From Stakelama sediminis (GTDB lineage: Bacteria; Pseudomonadota; Alphaproteobacteria; Sphingomonadales; Sphingomonadaceae): DNA of 64,000 bases. Under the pieces are notes generated by a model. The model had not been told where the DNA came from, did not search any database, and worked only from the letters and a program-made list of their open reading frames with translations. The DNA is taken from assembly GCF_014199335.1 (NCBI RefSeq), contig NZ_JACIJI010000006.1:114826-178825 (forward strand). The letters are read 5' to 3'. Below, one piece after another: positions 54,511-62,515 of the stretch; the first letter of the stretch is position 1, and the number at the start of each line of letters is the position of its first letter. A program made the position numbers and the translations under genes.

Positions 54511-56567
54511 GTCCGCACCGCGCGAAGTTCCGCCGGGGCCTCGGGGAAAAGATTGCAGCGCATGCCTACGAGGGCACGGAGCGCCGTCTGGCGGGCCTCA
54601 TTTGACGGAAGAACAACCAAGGCGTGCAGAGCAGCATCCATATGATCAAGCAGTTCTGGGCCTGGCATCACCACGTGGCCCTGCCGCCATCGCTCCATGT
54701 AGATCTCGCTGACACCTGCTAGAACATCTGCAAGGCGATGACGTGTCTCGTAGGGCACGTGGGACAAAGCTTGCCTAAGCGGAATGATGTTACGCCCAAT
54801 GCGAAGGTCCGCGAGCCCGTCTGCTGCATGCAGGCTGTCGCCGGGTGATGCGATGGCCATACGCGCTGCAACCTGTCCCAATCGATCCGTCGCAGACGCA
54901 GTCCAATGTGCGGGCCTGAAGGGGCGCCTGATGTTAGCCAACTGCGCGACTTCGGCCCAGTTCGCCCGCAAGATTCTGCGGGCGGTCCAGCGGACGTTTG
55001 TCGACCGAAAGAGCTTGGTGACAGCCAACGTCGTTACGATCCCGCCGACTTGTGCGAGCCCCGTATTGATGAACAGCGCAAAATCGGCCTGAAACCGTGC
55101 CAGGAAACCCATGGCCACGATGAAACAGGAAAACATCGGCAGGGCCTCCGGCGAGCGCTTGGGATCTGCCTGAATGTAACCCATCCAGAGCAACGCCGGT
55201 GTCAGCGTGATGATGAGCATTTCATACCCATCGACTCTGGGCAGGATCACGAAGAGATAGAGGGCCGCCAGGGGGAACGTCTTGAGCGTCGCGAGCAGAT
55301 AACGGCCGATGATAGGCGCGGGATCATCCTGCGCGGCAAATGAGCAGGTAATCAACGCCGCAAAGGCAGCAGTCGCCGAGCCATTGGGCCAGGCAAGGAG
55401 AATCCAGACGGCACAATAGAGCATGATGGCCGCAGCAGTGGCGAACCCCGCCATCGCCGCAACGCCGTGATCGCGGGCAAGCGCAAATGGTTCGATCGAT
55501 TGCGATTTAAGATTGGGCCGCCCCGGTGTACCTATCCGGTCGGTGAGGCGACGACTTGCTATCAGCGCATCAAGAAATTCCGCCATACGGATGCAGGCGC
55601 TCGCCGCCAGCAAATCGGCCCAGGTGTGTTTCCTCTCTGCTTCAATCGCCAGCCTGGTGCAGCGCCGGATCAATGTCGTTCCGGATTCGATGCTCGCGTC
55701 ATCGCGCGTCAGCCAGTCCGAAATGTCTGTGTGAAGCTCAGCCAAGTCCGGGGTTAATTCGAAATTGGCGCGGAGAAGATCGAGGCGGTTGGCGGCGGCC
55801 GAGGCTAAAGGGAGGACGCTGGCCAGGTATTGCTGAAGGGCCGTTACCCGCTGCCTGGTAGTTGGCGCCCAACGCTGGTCGAAAGGCAGATGGATAGCGA
55901 TCATGCCGAGTTCAGTCACATCCGCGGCCAGCAACCTGCGATGTTCATCCTCCAACTTCGTGTGGGTGCTGGACAGTGCTTCAGCCGCCCAGCGACGGGC
56001 ATGGCCGAGAAATGAGCGTGCCCGTGAGCGGATGAATGGGGTCGCGCTCCAGGGCTGCAAAAAGCCGTGGACGGCGGTCACGCATAGAATGGCAACGACC
56101 ATCTCCTGCACACGCGAGATTGTCGTCTCGAAGATGTTGGTGGGATTATCGAGATAGGGAAAGCTGATGACGGCCGAACTGAAGGCGGCCATCTGGAAGA
56201 GGAACGCGCGCGGCGTGCGATCGAGAACGGCGAGATAGATGCAAAAGCCGGTCCATGCCGCCATGCACAAGACCAGCAATTCCGGCGAATTTTGTAAGTT
56301 GGGGACGAGCAAGAGCGTCATGAACGCGCCTGTTGCAATGCCTCCAAGGCGGTAAAGCACCTTAGGCCGGAAAGCACCCGCCATCGGCTGCGCGGTGACA
56401 TAAACGGTGAGGATGGCCCACCAGGGCCGAGGTAGGCTTGCCGACATGACAATCGCAAGGGTCATGGCCCCCGCGATCAGACTGCTCAGGGAGAAGAGGA
56501 GCTTTTGCGGATCGATATGGAGCGAGGGAATTTCGAGCCGGGTCGGCCCTGCAAGCGCAATCGTCAT
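54507..56567 (-). CDS. FUSC-family (AaeB-like) aromatic acid efflux pump
   Basis: A 686-residue protein with two membrane blocks of about six helices (starting LFSLSSLIAGAMTLAIVMSAS and GVAAMAGFATAAAIMLYCAVWILL), each preceding a cytoplasmic helical region. WWAILTVYVTAQPMAGAF is the FUSC hallmark. AaeB relatives export hydroxylated aromatic acids when their pools rise, so the operon likely protects against such compounds. ATG 56567 is preferred over TTG 56576. No regulator gene is divergent from it; 224 bases upstream lies another leftward gene. Confidence 0.9.
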   Translation of the reverse strand: MTIALAGPTRLEIPSLHIDPQKLLFSLSSLIAGAMTLAIVMSASLPRPWWAILTVYVTAQPMAGAFRPKVLYRLGGIATGAFMTLLLVPNLQNSPELLVLCMAAWTGFCIYLAVLDRTPRAFLFQMAAFSSAVISFPYLDNPTNIFETTISRVQEMVVAILCVTAVHGFLQPWSATPFIRSRARSFLGHARRWAAEALSSTHTKLEDEHRRLLAADVTELGMIAIHLPFDQRWAPTTRQRVTALQQYLASVLPLASAAANRLDLLRANFELTPDLAELHTDISDWLTRDDASIESGTTLIRRCTRLAIEAERKHTWADLLAASACIRMAEFLDALIASRRLTDRIGTPGRPNLKSQSIEPFALARDHGVAAMAGFATAAAIMLYCAVWILLAWPNGSATAAFAALITCSFAAQDDPAPIIGRYLLATLKTFPLAALYLFVILPRVDGYEMLIITLTPALLWMGYIQADPKRSPEALPMFSCFIVAMGFLARFQADFALFINTGLAQVGGIVTTLAVTKLFRSTNVRWTARRILRANWAEVAQLANIRRPFRPAHWTASATDRLGQVAARMAIASPGDSLHAADGLADLRIGRNIIPLRQALSHVPYETRHRLADVLAGVSEIYMERWRQGHVVMPGPELLDHMDAALHALVVLPSNEARQTALRALVGMRCNLFPEAPAELRAVRT

Positions 56568-56791
56568 CTCGTGCAACCGTGACAGAGTGGGGTATCGTCA
56601 CGATCGGCGCGACCGCTTTCATGATCTCCCATGGAACATCACAGCGCGCCTAATGCGCTATGCGCCTTCTCCAAAGCGCAAAATATTGTTGTTTATGTGC
56701 AGGAACATTGCGCTGAAAAAGTGTGCCACACCAGCTATTTGGAATGTCATGCGCGGGTCAAGATTACCTTTAGGAGGCAAAAGAATTAACG

Positions 56792-57052
56792 CTAATCGTA
56801 TCGATCTCCTTGAACGGGATGATTGTCGATGATTTGTGTTCTATCCTGTCCACGACCCGACAGGAGGAAGGCTGCCACCGGCACTAACAAGAAGACCAAC
56901 AGCATCAGTTGTTCCTCTGCCATGATCCGATGTTGGTGCAGGCAGTAAAGGCCACCCGCTGCAGCCGCCATGATAACCGTCCAAAGCGCGCGATGCCACG
57001 TGAAGCTGGCACCTGCAGGGGGTCTGGTCGATTGCTGCCCTTCCATGGGCAT
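56792..57052 (-). CDS. small membrane protein
   Basis: An 86-residue protein from ATG 57052, preceded by AGGAGAGG. Segments WTVIMAAAAGGLYCLHQ and LMLLVFLLVPVAAFLLSGR are hydrophobic. No family is recognised. It lies upstream of the efflux operon on the same strand but 224 bases away. Confidence 0.5.
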   Translation of the reverse strand: MPMEGQQSTRPPAGASFTWHRALWTVIMAAAAGGLYCLHQHRIMAEEQLMLLVFLLVPVAAFLLSGRGQDRTQIIDNHPVQGDRYD

Positions 57053-57664
57053 CCTCTCCTGTCCGGGTCAGCCGTCGTCCGGACGCATTATCATGGCGGC
57101 TTGCCTCAAAGGCTGAAGCGATTGTGTGATTCACGCAAATGAATGTTTTTGGGGGATGAGAGCAAAAAGGAGATCAACAAAAGTGTTGCACTCCAAGGCA
57201 TTTGTTATGCTTCTCTAATCTCGCTGAACCGCCCGCGCGCAGAAAAATGCTCAGTTCCATGACGGAACTGGGCAAGTATCGGGCCTGGTTCTGTCAGAGC
57301 CCTTGGGGTCGCGGATAAGTCTATAGCGCAATGCTTCTTGAGCATGAGAAAATTACGTACATGACAGCGGCGACCGAAGCGACGAAACTGCGCTGGATGA
57401 TAGGGCCATTTAGATCGACCGCTTCTTGATAGAATCTCGTGCGGTTTGGGTCGGGTGCGGCATTTGACCTCGAAGGCAGATTGCGGCAATGTCCGCTTAT
57501 GCAAGGACGCTTATCCTTTTTCCGGTTTTGCCGACACGGAGGGCAACTTCTCGCGGGCATTTAGCCCCGGGTTCCGGCGCATGATGCCTCGAACTCGGGG
57601 CTACGTATGATGAGCGGCGCCTGAAGGGGCGCGTTTCTTCACCGTTTACCGGAAAACCTGCGCC
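57053..57664. other. 612-base gap without a convincing gene
   Basis: A leftward frame at 57205-57504 is present but has no clear start site or family-like features, so I do not call it. The only strong structure is the hairpin at 57563-57602 upstream of the Rnk-like gene. GC content falls around 57120-57210. Confidence 0.5.
57563..57602 (+). other. stable hairpin in the leader of the Rnk-like gene
   Basis: AGCCCCGGGTTC (57563-57574) and GAACTCGGGGCT (57591-57602) pair over 12 positions with one G-U. An inner GGC/GCC stem closes the 16-base loop. No T-run follows on either strand, so it is not a simple terminator. It sits 62 bases before the ATG at 57665 and may be a leader regulatory element or a small RNA. 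Confidence 0.5.
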
Positions 57665-58144
57665 ATGACCAAGCTCACGTCGGCCGAACGGCCGCCAATT
57701 TACATGATTGATACCGAGGCTGACGCATTGTCAGAATTGGCGATTTCGGCGGAAAATCGCTTGCCTCAAGTAAGCGAACTGCTGCTCGAAGAAATATCTC
57801 GAGCAATAATTTTCGATGCCGATAGTATCCCGGACGACGTCGTCACCATGTTGGCCATTGTACAGTTTCGGGATGAAGCGACTGGCGCATCCCGTTCGGC
57901 GCAATTGGTTTATCCATGCGATGCCGACATCTCTCAAGATCGTATTTCGATTCTTACTCCCGTAGGTTCCGGGCTCATCGGCCTCCAAAGAGGACAATCG
58001 ATACTCTGGCCGGACAGGGATGGTCGCAAACGGTTCCTCACGGTTGTTAGCGTCATGCGTCCGTCGCCCTCAAGCGTCGACCCGGTTGGGGAGAACCTCG
58101 TCGATAGCCAAGAAGGCGCGCAACGTGCGCAAACCAGAGGCTGA
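57665..58144 (+). CDS. rnk: Rnk/GreA C-terminal-like regulator of nucleoside diphosphate kinase type
   Basis: A 159-residue protein. PIYMIDTEADALSELAISA is the Rnk N-terminal coiled-coil opening. The C-terminal FKBP-like domain shows MLAIVQFRDEATGASRSAQLVYPCDADISQDRISILTPVGSGLIGLQRGQSILW. Rnk binds RNA polymerase near the secondary channel but lacks the Gre cleavage acidic residues. About 25 extra residues follow the domain. A hairpin lies in its leader. Confidence 0.88.
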   Translation: MTKLTSAERPPIYMIDTEADALSELAISAENRLPQVSELLLEEISRAIIFDADSIPDDVVTMLAIVQFRDEATGASRSAQLVYPCDADISQDRISILTPVGSGLIGLQRGQSILWPDRDGRKRFLTVVSVMRPSPSSVDPVGENLVDSQEGAQRAQTRG

Positions 58145-58163
58145 CGGACGCGGCAGTGTAGAC

Positions 58164-58424
58164 GTGTTCGTGCAAATCATACTCGACCGGACGCGGATGG
58201 ACTGCGTTCGCCGTTTTGAAGAGGCCGTCCTACGACGCAACGACGTACTAGAATGCTTATTGCTGTCGAGTGATATGAACTATTGGCTGCGTCTACGTTT
58301 GGCCTGCCTGACAGACTTCGAAACCATTCGTGCAGACCTTCTTGCTGATTTACCGGGCGTACAGGATATGATGGCGAGCTTTGTGATCTGCGATGTTCTG
58401 CGTCGGCGAGACACGCCGACATGA
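58164..58424 (+). CDS. stand-alone Lrp/AsnC ligand-binding (RAM) domain
   Basis: From GTG 58164 the frame gives 86 residues: VFVQIILDRTRMDCVRRFEEAVLRRNDVLECLLLSSDMNYWLRLR and LPGVQDMMASFVICDVLRRR. This is the beta-alpha-beta RAM fold of Lrp/AsnC regulators, with no HTH before it, because the Rnk gene ends 19 bases upstream. Stand-alone RAM proteins exist and may modulate Lrp-type regulators. The frame could extend upstream to 58020, but those residues look random. Confidence 0.6.
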   Translation: MFVQIILDRTRMDCVRRFEEAVLRRNDVLECLLLSSDMNYWLRLRLACLTDFETIRADLLADLPGVQDMMASFVICDVLRRRDTPT

Positions 58425-58465
58425 GGGGCCCGCGACGTTCGCCTGACATGGTCTCCTGCGCGCCG

Positions 58466-58930
58466 TCAGAATAGCCCATGGCTCCCCGCGACCGCGCCAA
58501 ACACCGTGAATAACGACAAAACGAGAAGTGCGCGGTGCATCCATTCCATGCGCACGAACGTCGGAGCAGAATTTCCGGATTTCGTCCGGCGCCGATGGAG
58601 GAACAAGGGTCCGATCACAAACAACATCGCTGCGAAGATGACCCAGATGGCGACCATCGCATGCATCCACCAGAAATGCGGGTCGGTGAATCGACCCCAC
58701 ATCTGCCATCGATACACCATCCAGAATCCACTCGCTCCTGCAAGCAGCACCCAGATTCTCGCCTGCGGGGCAAAACGGCCCTCCAAACGATGAAATGCCT
58801 CGAGACGCTTCTCAGGCAAATTCTCGGCGCGAATGGACGGCATCACCACCAGAGTTACGAAAGCCACGCCTCCAATCCAAAGCAGGACGGCAAGGACATG
58901 GAGCGCGCGAACGATGGTGACGTCGTCCAT
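58466..58930 (-). CDS. integral membrane protein, CopD-like
   Basis: A 154-residue protein with four helices (VRALHVLAVLLWIGGVAFVTLVVMP; IWVLLAGASGFWMVY; WWMHAMVAIWVIFAAMLFVI; ALLVLSLFTVFGAVAG). RALHVLAVLLWIGG and MHAMVAIW carry His residues as in CopD or haem-binding membrane families. It is last in the nitric-oxide operon, 15 bases after hmp, so a role in respiratory NO or redox protection is likely but unproven. Confidence 0.7.
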   Translation of the reverse strand: MDDVTIVRALHVLAVLLWIGGVAFVTLVVMPSIRAENLPEKRLEAFHRLEGRFAPQARIWVLLAGASGFWMVYRWQMWGRFTDPHFWWMHAMVAIWVIFAAMLFVIGPLFLHRRRTKSGNSAPTFVRMEWMHRALLVLSLFTVFGAVAGSHGLF

Positions 58931-58945
58931 AGTAACGCCCCCCCC

Positions 58946-60157
58946 TCAGGCTGCGAGCAACTCGTCGGCCGGACCGAAGAACTCGTAGTGGATCCGATCG
59001 GATGGAACACCTACGAGCGAAAGGCTTGAAACGGCGTGGCGAAGGAACGGTCGCGGGCCACAGATGTAATATTCGGCCGCGCCCACCGGCGTGTTGGTCA
59101 CAAGCCACTCATCGGTGATGATGCCGCCTTCGTCATAATCCAGGCCTTTCACCTCGTCAGGGAGGGGCTTTTGATGAAAGTCGACAACCTGAACCGCCTT
59201 CGCACGCCCCGCCAAAACACGGATGTGTCCGCGCATGGCGTGGGTTTCGCGATCGTGTGTGCCGTGAATGTACTGCACAGCAACACCCGTATCGTTTTCC
59301 ACAAGCGCCTCGAGCATTGCGACCATTGGCGTCAGCCCGACGCCGCCAGACAACAGTACGATCGGACGATCGTGATGGCCGCCCAGGAAGAATTCCCCTG
59401 CAGGTGCAGCCACTTTGAGGATCGTCCCTTCCCCGGCCTCGTCATGCAGCCAACCTGATGCCAGTCCATGAGACTCGCGCTTTACGGAAATGCGATAGGA
59501 TTCCCCATTGGTGGCGGACGATATGGAATAATTGCGCTTTACCGGCGGATGACCCGGTATCTCGAACCAGAACGTGAGATACTGGCCAGGCTTGTGCGGC
59601 ATCACCGGTCCGCCATCGACCGGACGCAGGACATAGGAATTGATGACGCTGCTTTCTTCCACGACCTCGTCGACACGAAAATCGCGCCATCCGTTCCAAC
59701 CCCCGGTCGTATCCTTCTGCTCAGTGTATATCCGCTCCTCACGTGCGATCAGGATATTGGCGAGGAACCAGTAGGCCTCTTCCCATGCCCCGAGAACCTG
59801 CTCAGTCGCTGCGTCTCCCAGAACCGCCTTGATCGCACCGAGCAGAGCTTCAGCGACATGCGGATAATGTTCTGGCAGGATTTGCAGGCCGACATGCTTC
59901 TGGGCAATTCGCTCGACCGCCGGCGCCAAGGCTCCGAGATTTTCGATGTTGCTTGCATAGGCGAGGATCGCCCCTGTTAGCGCCTTGGGTTGTGACCCGG
60001 CATCGCCATGATGTGACTGGTTGAAAAGATCACGAATCTCCGGGTTCTGGAACATCCGCGAGTACATCTCATGGACGATCTCCAGGCCATGAGCTTCCAG
60101 TGCGGGAACCGTCGCCTTGACGAGCGCAATGGTCTGATCGCTGAGCGGCTGCGACAT
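58946..60157 (-). CDS. hmp: flavohaemoglobin, nitric oxide dioxygenase
   Basis: A 403-residue Hmp. Residues 1-140 are a globin domain with proximal His in ERIAQKHVGLQI. The FAD domain has PGQYLTFWF and RNYSISSATN, and the NAD domain has LLSGGVGLTPMVAMLE, YICGPRPFL and a C-terminal HYEFFGP. It converts NO to nitrate with O2 and NADPH. ATG 60157 follows GGAGGAG. It is the fourth gene of a five-gene operon under NsrR-type sites. Confidence 0.95.
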   Translation of the reverse strand: MSQPLSDQTIALVKATVPALEAHGLEIVHEMYSRMFQNPEIRDLFNQSHHGDAGSQPKALTGAILAYASNIENLGALAPAVERIAQKHVGLQILPEHYPHVAEALLGAIKAVLGDAATEQVLGAWEEAYWFLANILIAREERIYTEQKDTTGGWNGWRDFRVDEVVEESSVINSYVLRPVDGGPVMPHKPGQYLTFWFEIPGHPPVKRNYSISSATNGESYRISVKRESHGLASGWLHDEAGEGTILKVAAPAGEFFLGGHHDRPIVLLSGGVGLTPMVAMLEALVENDTGVAVQYIHGTHDRETHAMRGHIRVLAGRAKAVQVVDFHQKPLPDEVKGLDYDEGGIITDEWLVTNTPVGAAEYYICGPRPFLRHAVSSLSLVGVPSDRIHYEFFGPADELLAA

Positions 60158-60203
60158 TAATATCTCCTCCAAATGTATGAAATTACGTCGATATTTTAAT
60201 TCA

Positions 60204-60479
60204 TCACAAGGTTGGCGCCTGATCGTAGAAGTCGATCTGCATCCTCATCGGACCCAGCGGCGTCACGAAGTGCGGCTGTTGCGGCAAGATGAGGCCAGGC
60301 TGATCCACCGTGAGGATGATTTCCGAGAGCGGATCGAGATAGGTCAGCCTCAGTTCGCCCTCGATGATCCGAATCAGCCCCCACACACCCGCTTTCGTGT
60401 CGTGCCGCGCACGAAGGGCGGACGGGAGCGTGTCCTGATCGAAGATCGGTGTAGAGCGATATGGACGAATGCCAGCCAT
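60204..60479 (-). CDS. DUF1971 (YeaR-like) cupin protein
   Basis: A 91-residue single-domain protein. YRSTPIFDQDTLPSALRARHDTKAGVWGLIRIIEGELRLTYLD and PQQPHFVTPLGPMRMQIDFY match DUF1971, as in E. coli YeaR, which is induced by nitrate and NO. It starts two bases after the oxidase stop and is read with it. Function unknown; possibly metal- or NO-linked. Confidence 0.85.
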   Translation of the reverse strand: MAGIRPYRSTPIFDQDTLPSALRARHDTKAGVWGLIRIIEGELRLTYLDPLSEIILTVDQPGLILPQQPHFVTPLGPMRMQIDFYDQAPTL

Positions 60480-60481
60480 TG

Positions 60482-61168
60482 TCAGGCTGCCGCTCGCAAG
60501 TCGTCGGCATGGTCTGGATAGGGCGCGGTCTCGCCAGCAGGCTCCACCCCTGCAAGTTCGCAGGCAAAGCTATGATTGACGTCACGATGGTGTGCTTCAT
60601 CCGCACGAACCACGAGGACTACGTCCCGCAACGTTGCGTCGTCTGGGAGCTTCCAATAATTTCTTGCGATGACAGGTGCCGGCAGGTTTGGGCTGCGCCC
60701 CTCGTCGATCTCCTTCAGATAGAGCGTGTAGCTGATGACCGCTTCTTCCTCGAAATATCCGACAATGCGATGCGCGATCCTCGCACTAACCAGGTAAAGG
60801 CCGAAAAACGCGACATAAAAGACCCACTGCACGGCGAGGATAACAAGGCGCTCAAATAAGGTCGGCCGCGCCACCTCGATGAAGGTCATCAGGTGCATGC
60901 GTTCATTTTCCGCCTCCTCCATGAGGGTGCGGATCCAACCCTTGTCATCGCACATGCGACGCAGGCACTTGAGATGATTGATGGTTGCTCCCACCATGCC
61001 CGGTACGGCGGCCACGGTTTCCAGCACGATGGCACGATGGCCGTATCGCTTGGCGAAGAAGGTATCCGCACAAAAGCGGAGGGTCTTCGTGAACCCCAGT
61101 GCGATCCTGTCACGCATGTCACGCGGTGCGTGGTGTACGGTAAGGTCGACAAGCGGGATCTCGGTCAT
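60482..61168 (-). CDS. aox: alternative oxidase, di-iron ubiquinol oxidase
   Basis: A 228-residue AOX. Di-iron ligands are visible in [24 protein letters not shown] and [15 protein letters not shown]. The membrane-bound part includes [20 protein letters not shown]. It moves electrons from ubiquinol to O2 without proton pumping and, unlike haem oxidases, resists NO and cyanide. ATG 61168 has AAGGAG upstream; longer in-frame starts are unlikely. Placement between truncated haemoglobin and hmp shows an NO-survival role. Bacterial AOX under NsrR is known in Vibrio. Confidence 0.93.
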   Translation of the reverse strand: MTEIPLVDLTVHHAPRDMRDRIALGFTKTLRFCADTFFAKRYGHRAIVLETVAAVPGMVGATINHLKCLRRMCDDKGWIRTLMEEAENERMHLMTFIEVARPTLFERLVILAVQWVFYVAFFGLYLVSARIAHRIVGYFEEEAVISYTLYLKEIDEGRSPNLPAPVIARNYWKLPDDATLRDVVLVVRADEAHHRDVNHSFACELAGVEPAGETAPYPDHADDLRAAA

Positions 61169-61200
61169 GTGTGAGCACTCCTTGGGAAGTGGTCCGTCGC

Positions 61201-61599
61201 TCAGGCGGGCCGGGGTTCGGTTGGACGATCCAACCGGAAGAACATGGCTAGTTGCAGACTTTCCGCGATGCGCGCCGCCTTCGCCTGAAGGGCAACAGCG
61301 GCATCGGGCTCCATCACCTCTTCTGTGGTTTGCTTCCACAGATCGAGCCAACGATCGAATAACGCCGGCGTGATCTTGTTTTTGTGCTTCAGATGCGCCG
61401 GAACAGGCTGACCTTTGTAGCGGCCACTGGTGAGCATCACTGATGACCAGAACGCAGTCAGTTTCTCAAGATGCTCGGGCCAATCCTGGATAGCGGGGTT
61501 GAAGATCGGTCCCAGATCAGCATCCGCGCGCACCCGAGAGTAAAATGCATCAACGAGCCGTTCGAGGCTGGCTTCATCGATTTTTGCGGTACAGCTCAC
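61201..61599 (-). CDS. group III truncated haemoglobin
   Basis: A protein of about 132 residues. [57 protein letters not shown] and [11 protein letters not shown] are diagnostic of the P (group III) class; the His in PAHL fits the proximal position. GTG 61599 has GGAG seven bases upstream, better than TTG 61611. It is first in the NO operon, 32 bases before aox. Probable roles are NO binding or peroxide handling. Confidence 0.88.
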   Translation of the reverse strand: MSCTAKIDEASLERLVDAFYSRVRADADLGPIFNPAIQDWPEHLEKLTAFWSSVMLTSGRYKGQPVPAHLKHKNKITPALFDRWLDLWKQTTEEVMEPDAAVALQAKAARIAESLQLAMFFRLDRPTEPRPA

Positions 61600-61613
61600 G
61601 ACTCGCTCCAATC

Positions 61614-61630
61614 ATGCATTAAAAATGCAT
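61614..61630. promoter_or_regulatory. NsrR-type site 1
   Basis: ATGCAT-TAAAA-ATGCAT matches the NsrR consensus core ATGCAT-N5-ATGCAT in both halves. It lies just upstream of the truncated haemoglobin start, where NsrR would block the leftward NO operon until its Fe-S cluster reacts with NO. Confidence 0.8.
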
Positions 61631-61650
61631 CTATATCTGCGATTTGTAAG

Positions 61651-61667
61651 ATGCAACAAAAATGCAT
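61651..61667. promoter_or_regulatory. NsrR-type site 2
   Basis: AAG-ATGCAA-CAAAA-ATGCAT (AAG at 61648-61650) has the same N5 spacing, with one base different in the left half. It lies 40 bases before the nsrR start, so it probably serves autoregulation. Its centre is 37 bases from site 1. Confidence 0.7.
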
Positions 61668-61706
61668 ATATTCTCGCAGCAGCAATCGCTGATTGTGGAG
61701 AACCCA

Positions 61707-62156
61707 TTGAAGCTGACCAGATTCACTGATTATGCGATGCGAACCTTGATGCACCTTGCTGCGCATCAGGACCGGCTTTGCTCAATCGCTGAGGTGGCGC
61801 AGACCTACGGGATTTCGCAGAACCACCTTATGAAGGTGGTCAACGATCTTGTCCGTGCGGGGTATATCGAGGGCATCCGTGGTCGGAGTGGAGGAATAAG
61901 GCTGGGCAAACCCGCGTCGGAAATCAATCTAGGGATATTGGTACGCCATACCGAGGGGGGATTTGAACTTGCAGATTGTGGAAATTGCGTGATTTCACCA
62001 CGTTGCCGCCTAACCGGCATTCTAAAGGAAGCGCTAAGCGCATTCCTGACCGTTCTTGATCAATATACACTCGCCGATCTGACGGTTCGCCCACGTGATT
62101 TTGAGGAGATATTTGGGCTTCCTCAAATCACGAGGCGATCAGGGGACTGCACCTAG
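61707..62156 (+). CDS. nsrR: NsrR, NO-sensing Rrf2-family repressor
   Basis: A 149-residue Rrf2 protein. LTRFTDYAMRTLMHLAAHQ is the standard start and HTH region (SIAEVAQTYGISQNHLMKVVNDL). Cys residues CGNCVISPRC bind the Fe-S cluster, and FLTVLDQYTLADL is the NsrR C-terminal motif. Start is TTG 61707 after GGAG; ATG 61662 would put 15 odd residues in front and cover site 2. It is divergent from the NO operon it should repress. Confidence 0.9.
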   Translation: MKLTRFTDYAMRTLMHLAAHQDRLCSIAEVAQTYGISQNHLMKVVNDLVRAGYIEGIRGRSGGIRLGKPASEINLGILVRHTEGGFELADCGNCVISPRCRLTGILKEALSAFLTVLDQYTLADLTVRPRDFEEIFGLPQITRRSGDCT

Positions 62157-62515
62157 GCAGGAATAATTTGACGTGAAACTGGCATGGGCATGGTGCCTAA
62201 GACGTTCATCGTGACTTTCGATGCATATTGAGCGTCATTTCCGACCCATTGATTCTGCGAAATATTTTCATAGTTTAATTATTATGAATTAAAATTTATC
62301 ATATCTTCGCCATAACTCACGCAATAATGCCTTTTACTTTCAAAAAATCATGTAACTTTATTTGATCAAAACAATACTAATCTTTAAAATTATACAACAA
62401 TTTCAGTGTAACAAATCGACGTCACCCCATATAAGTTAGAAGTATTATACTTTCTACAGAAACATCGTAATTAAAAGGGCGCAATTACTGTGCTGTATTT
62501 GCAACAGGACCTACC
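62157..62515. other. AT-rich gene-free gap
   Basis: These 359 bases contain no credible gene and, from about 62240 to 62480, are far more AT-rich than the rest of the window. TTTAATT-ATTATG-AATTAAA at 62274-62293 is a perfect 7-base inverted repeat. The gap separates the rightward nsrR from the leftward coupling-protein gene. It could be a binding zone for a nucleoid protein, an old insertion scar or part of a replication or transfer region. Confidence 0.5.

Noticed and set aside
57205..57504. 99-residue leftward frame upstream of rnk
   Set aside because: No ribosome-binding site, low-complexity basic content and no coding-like pattern.
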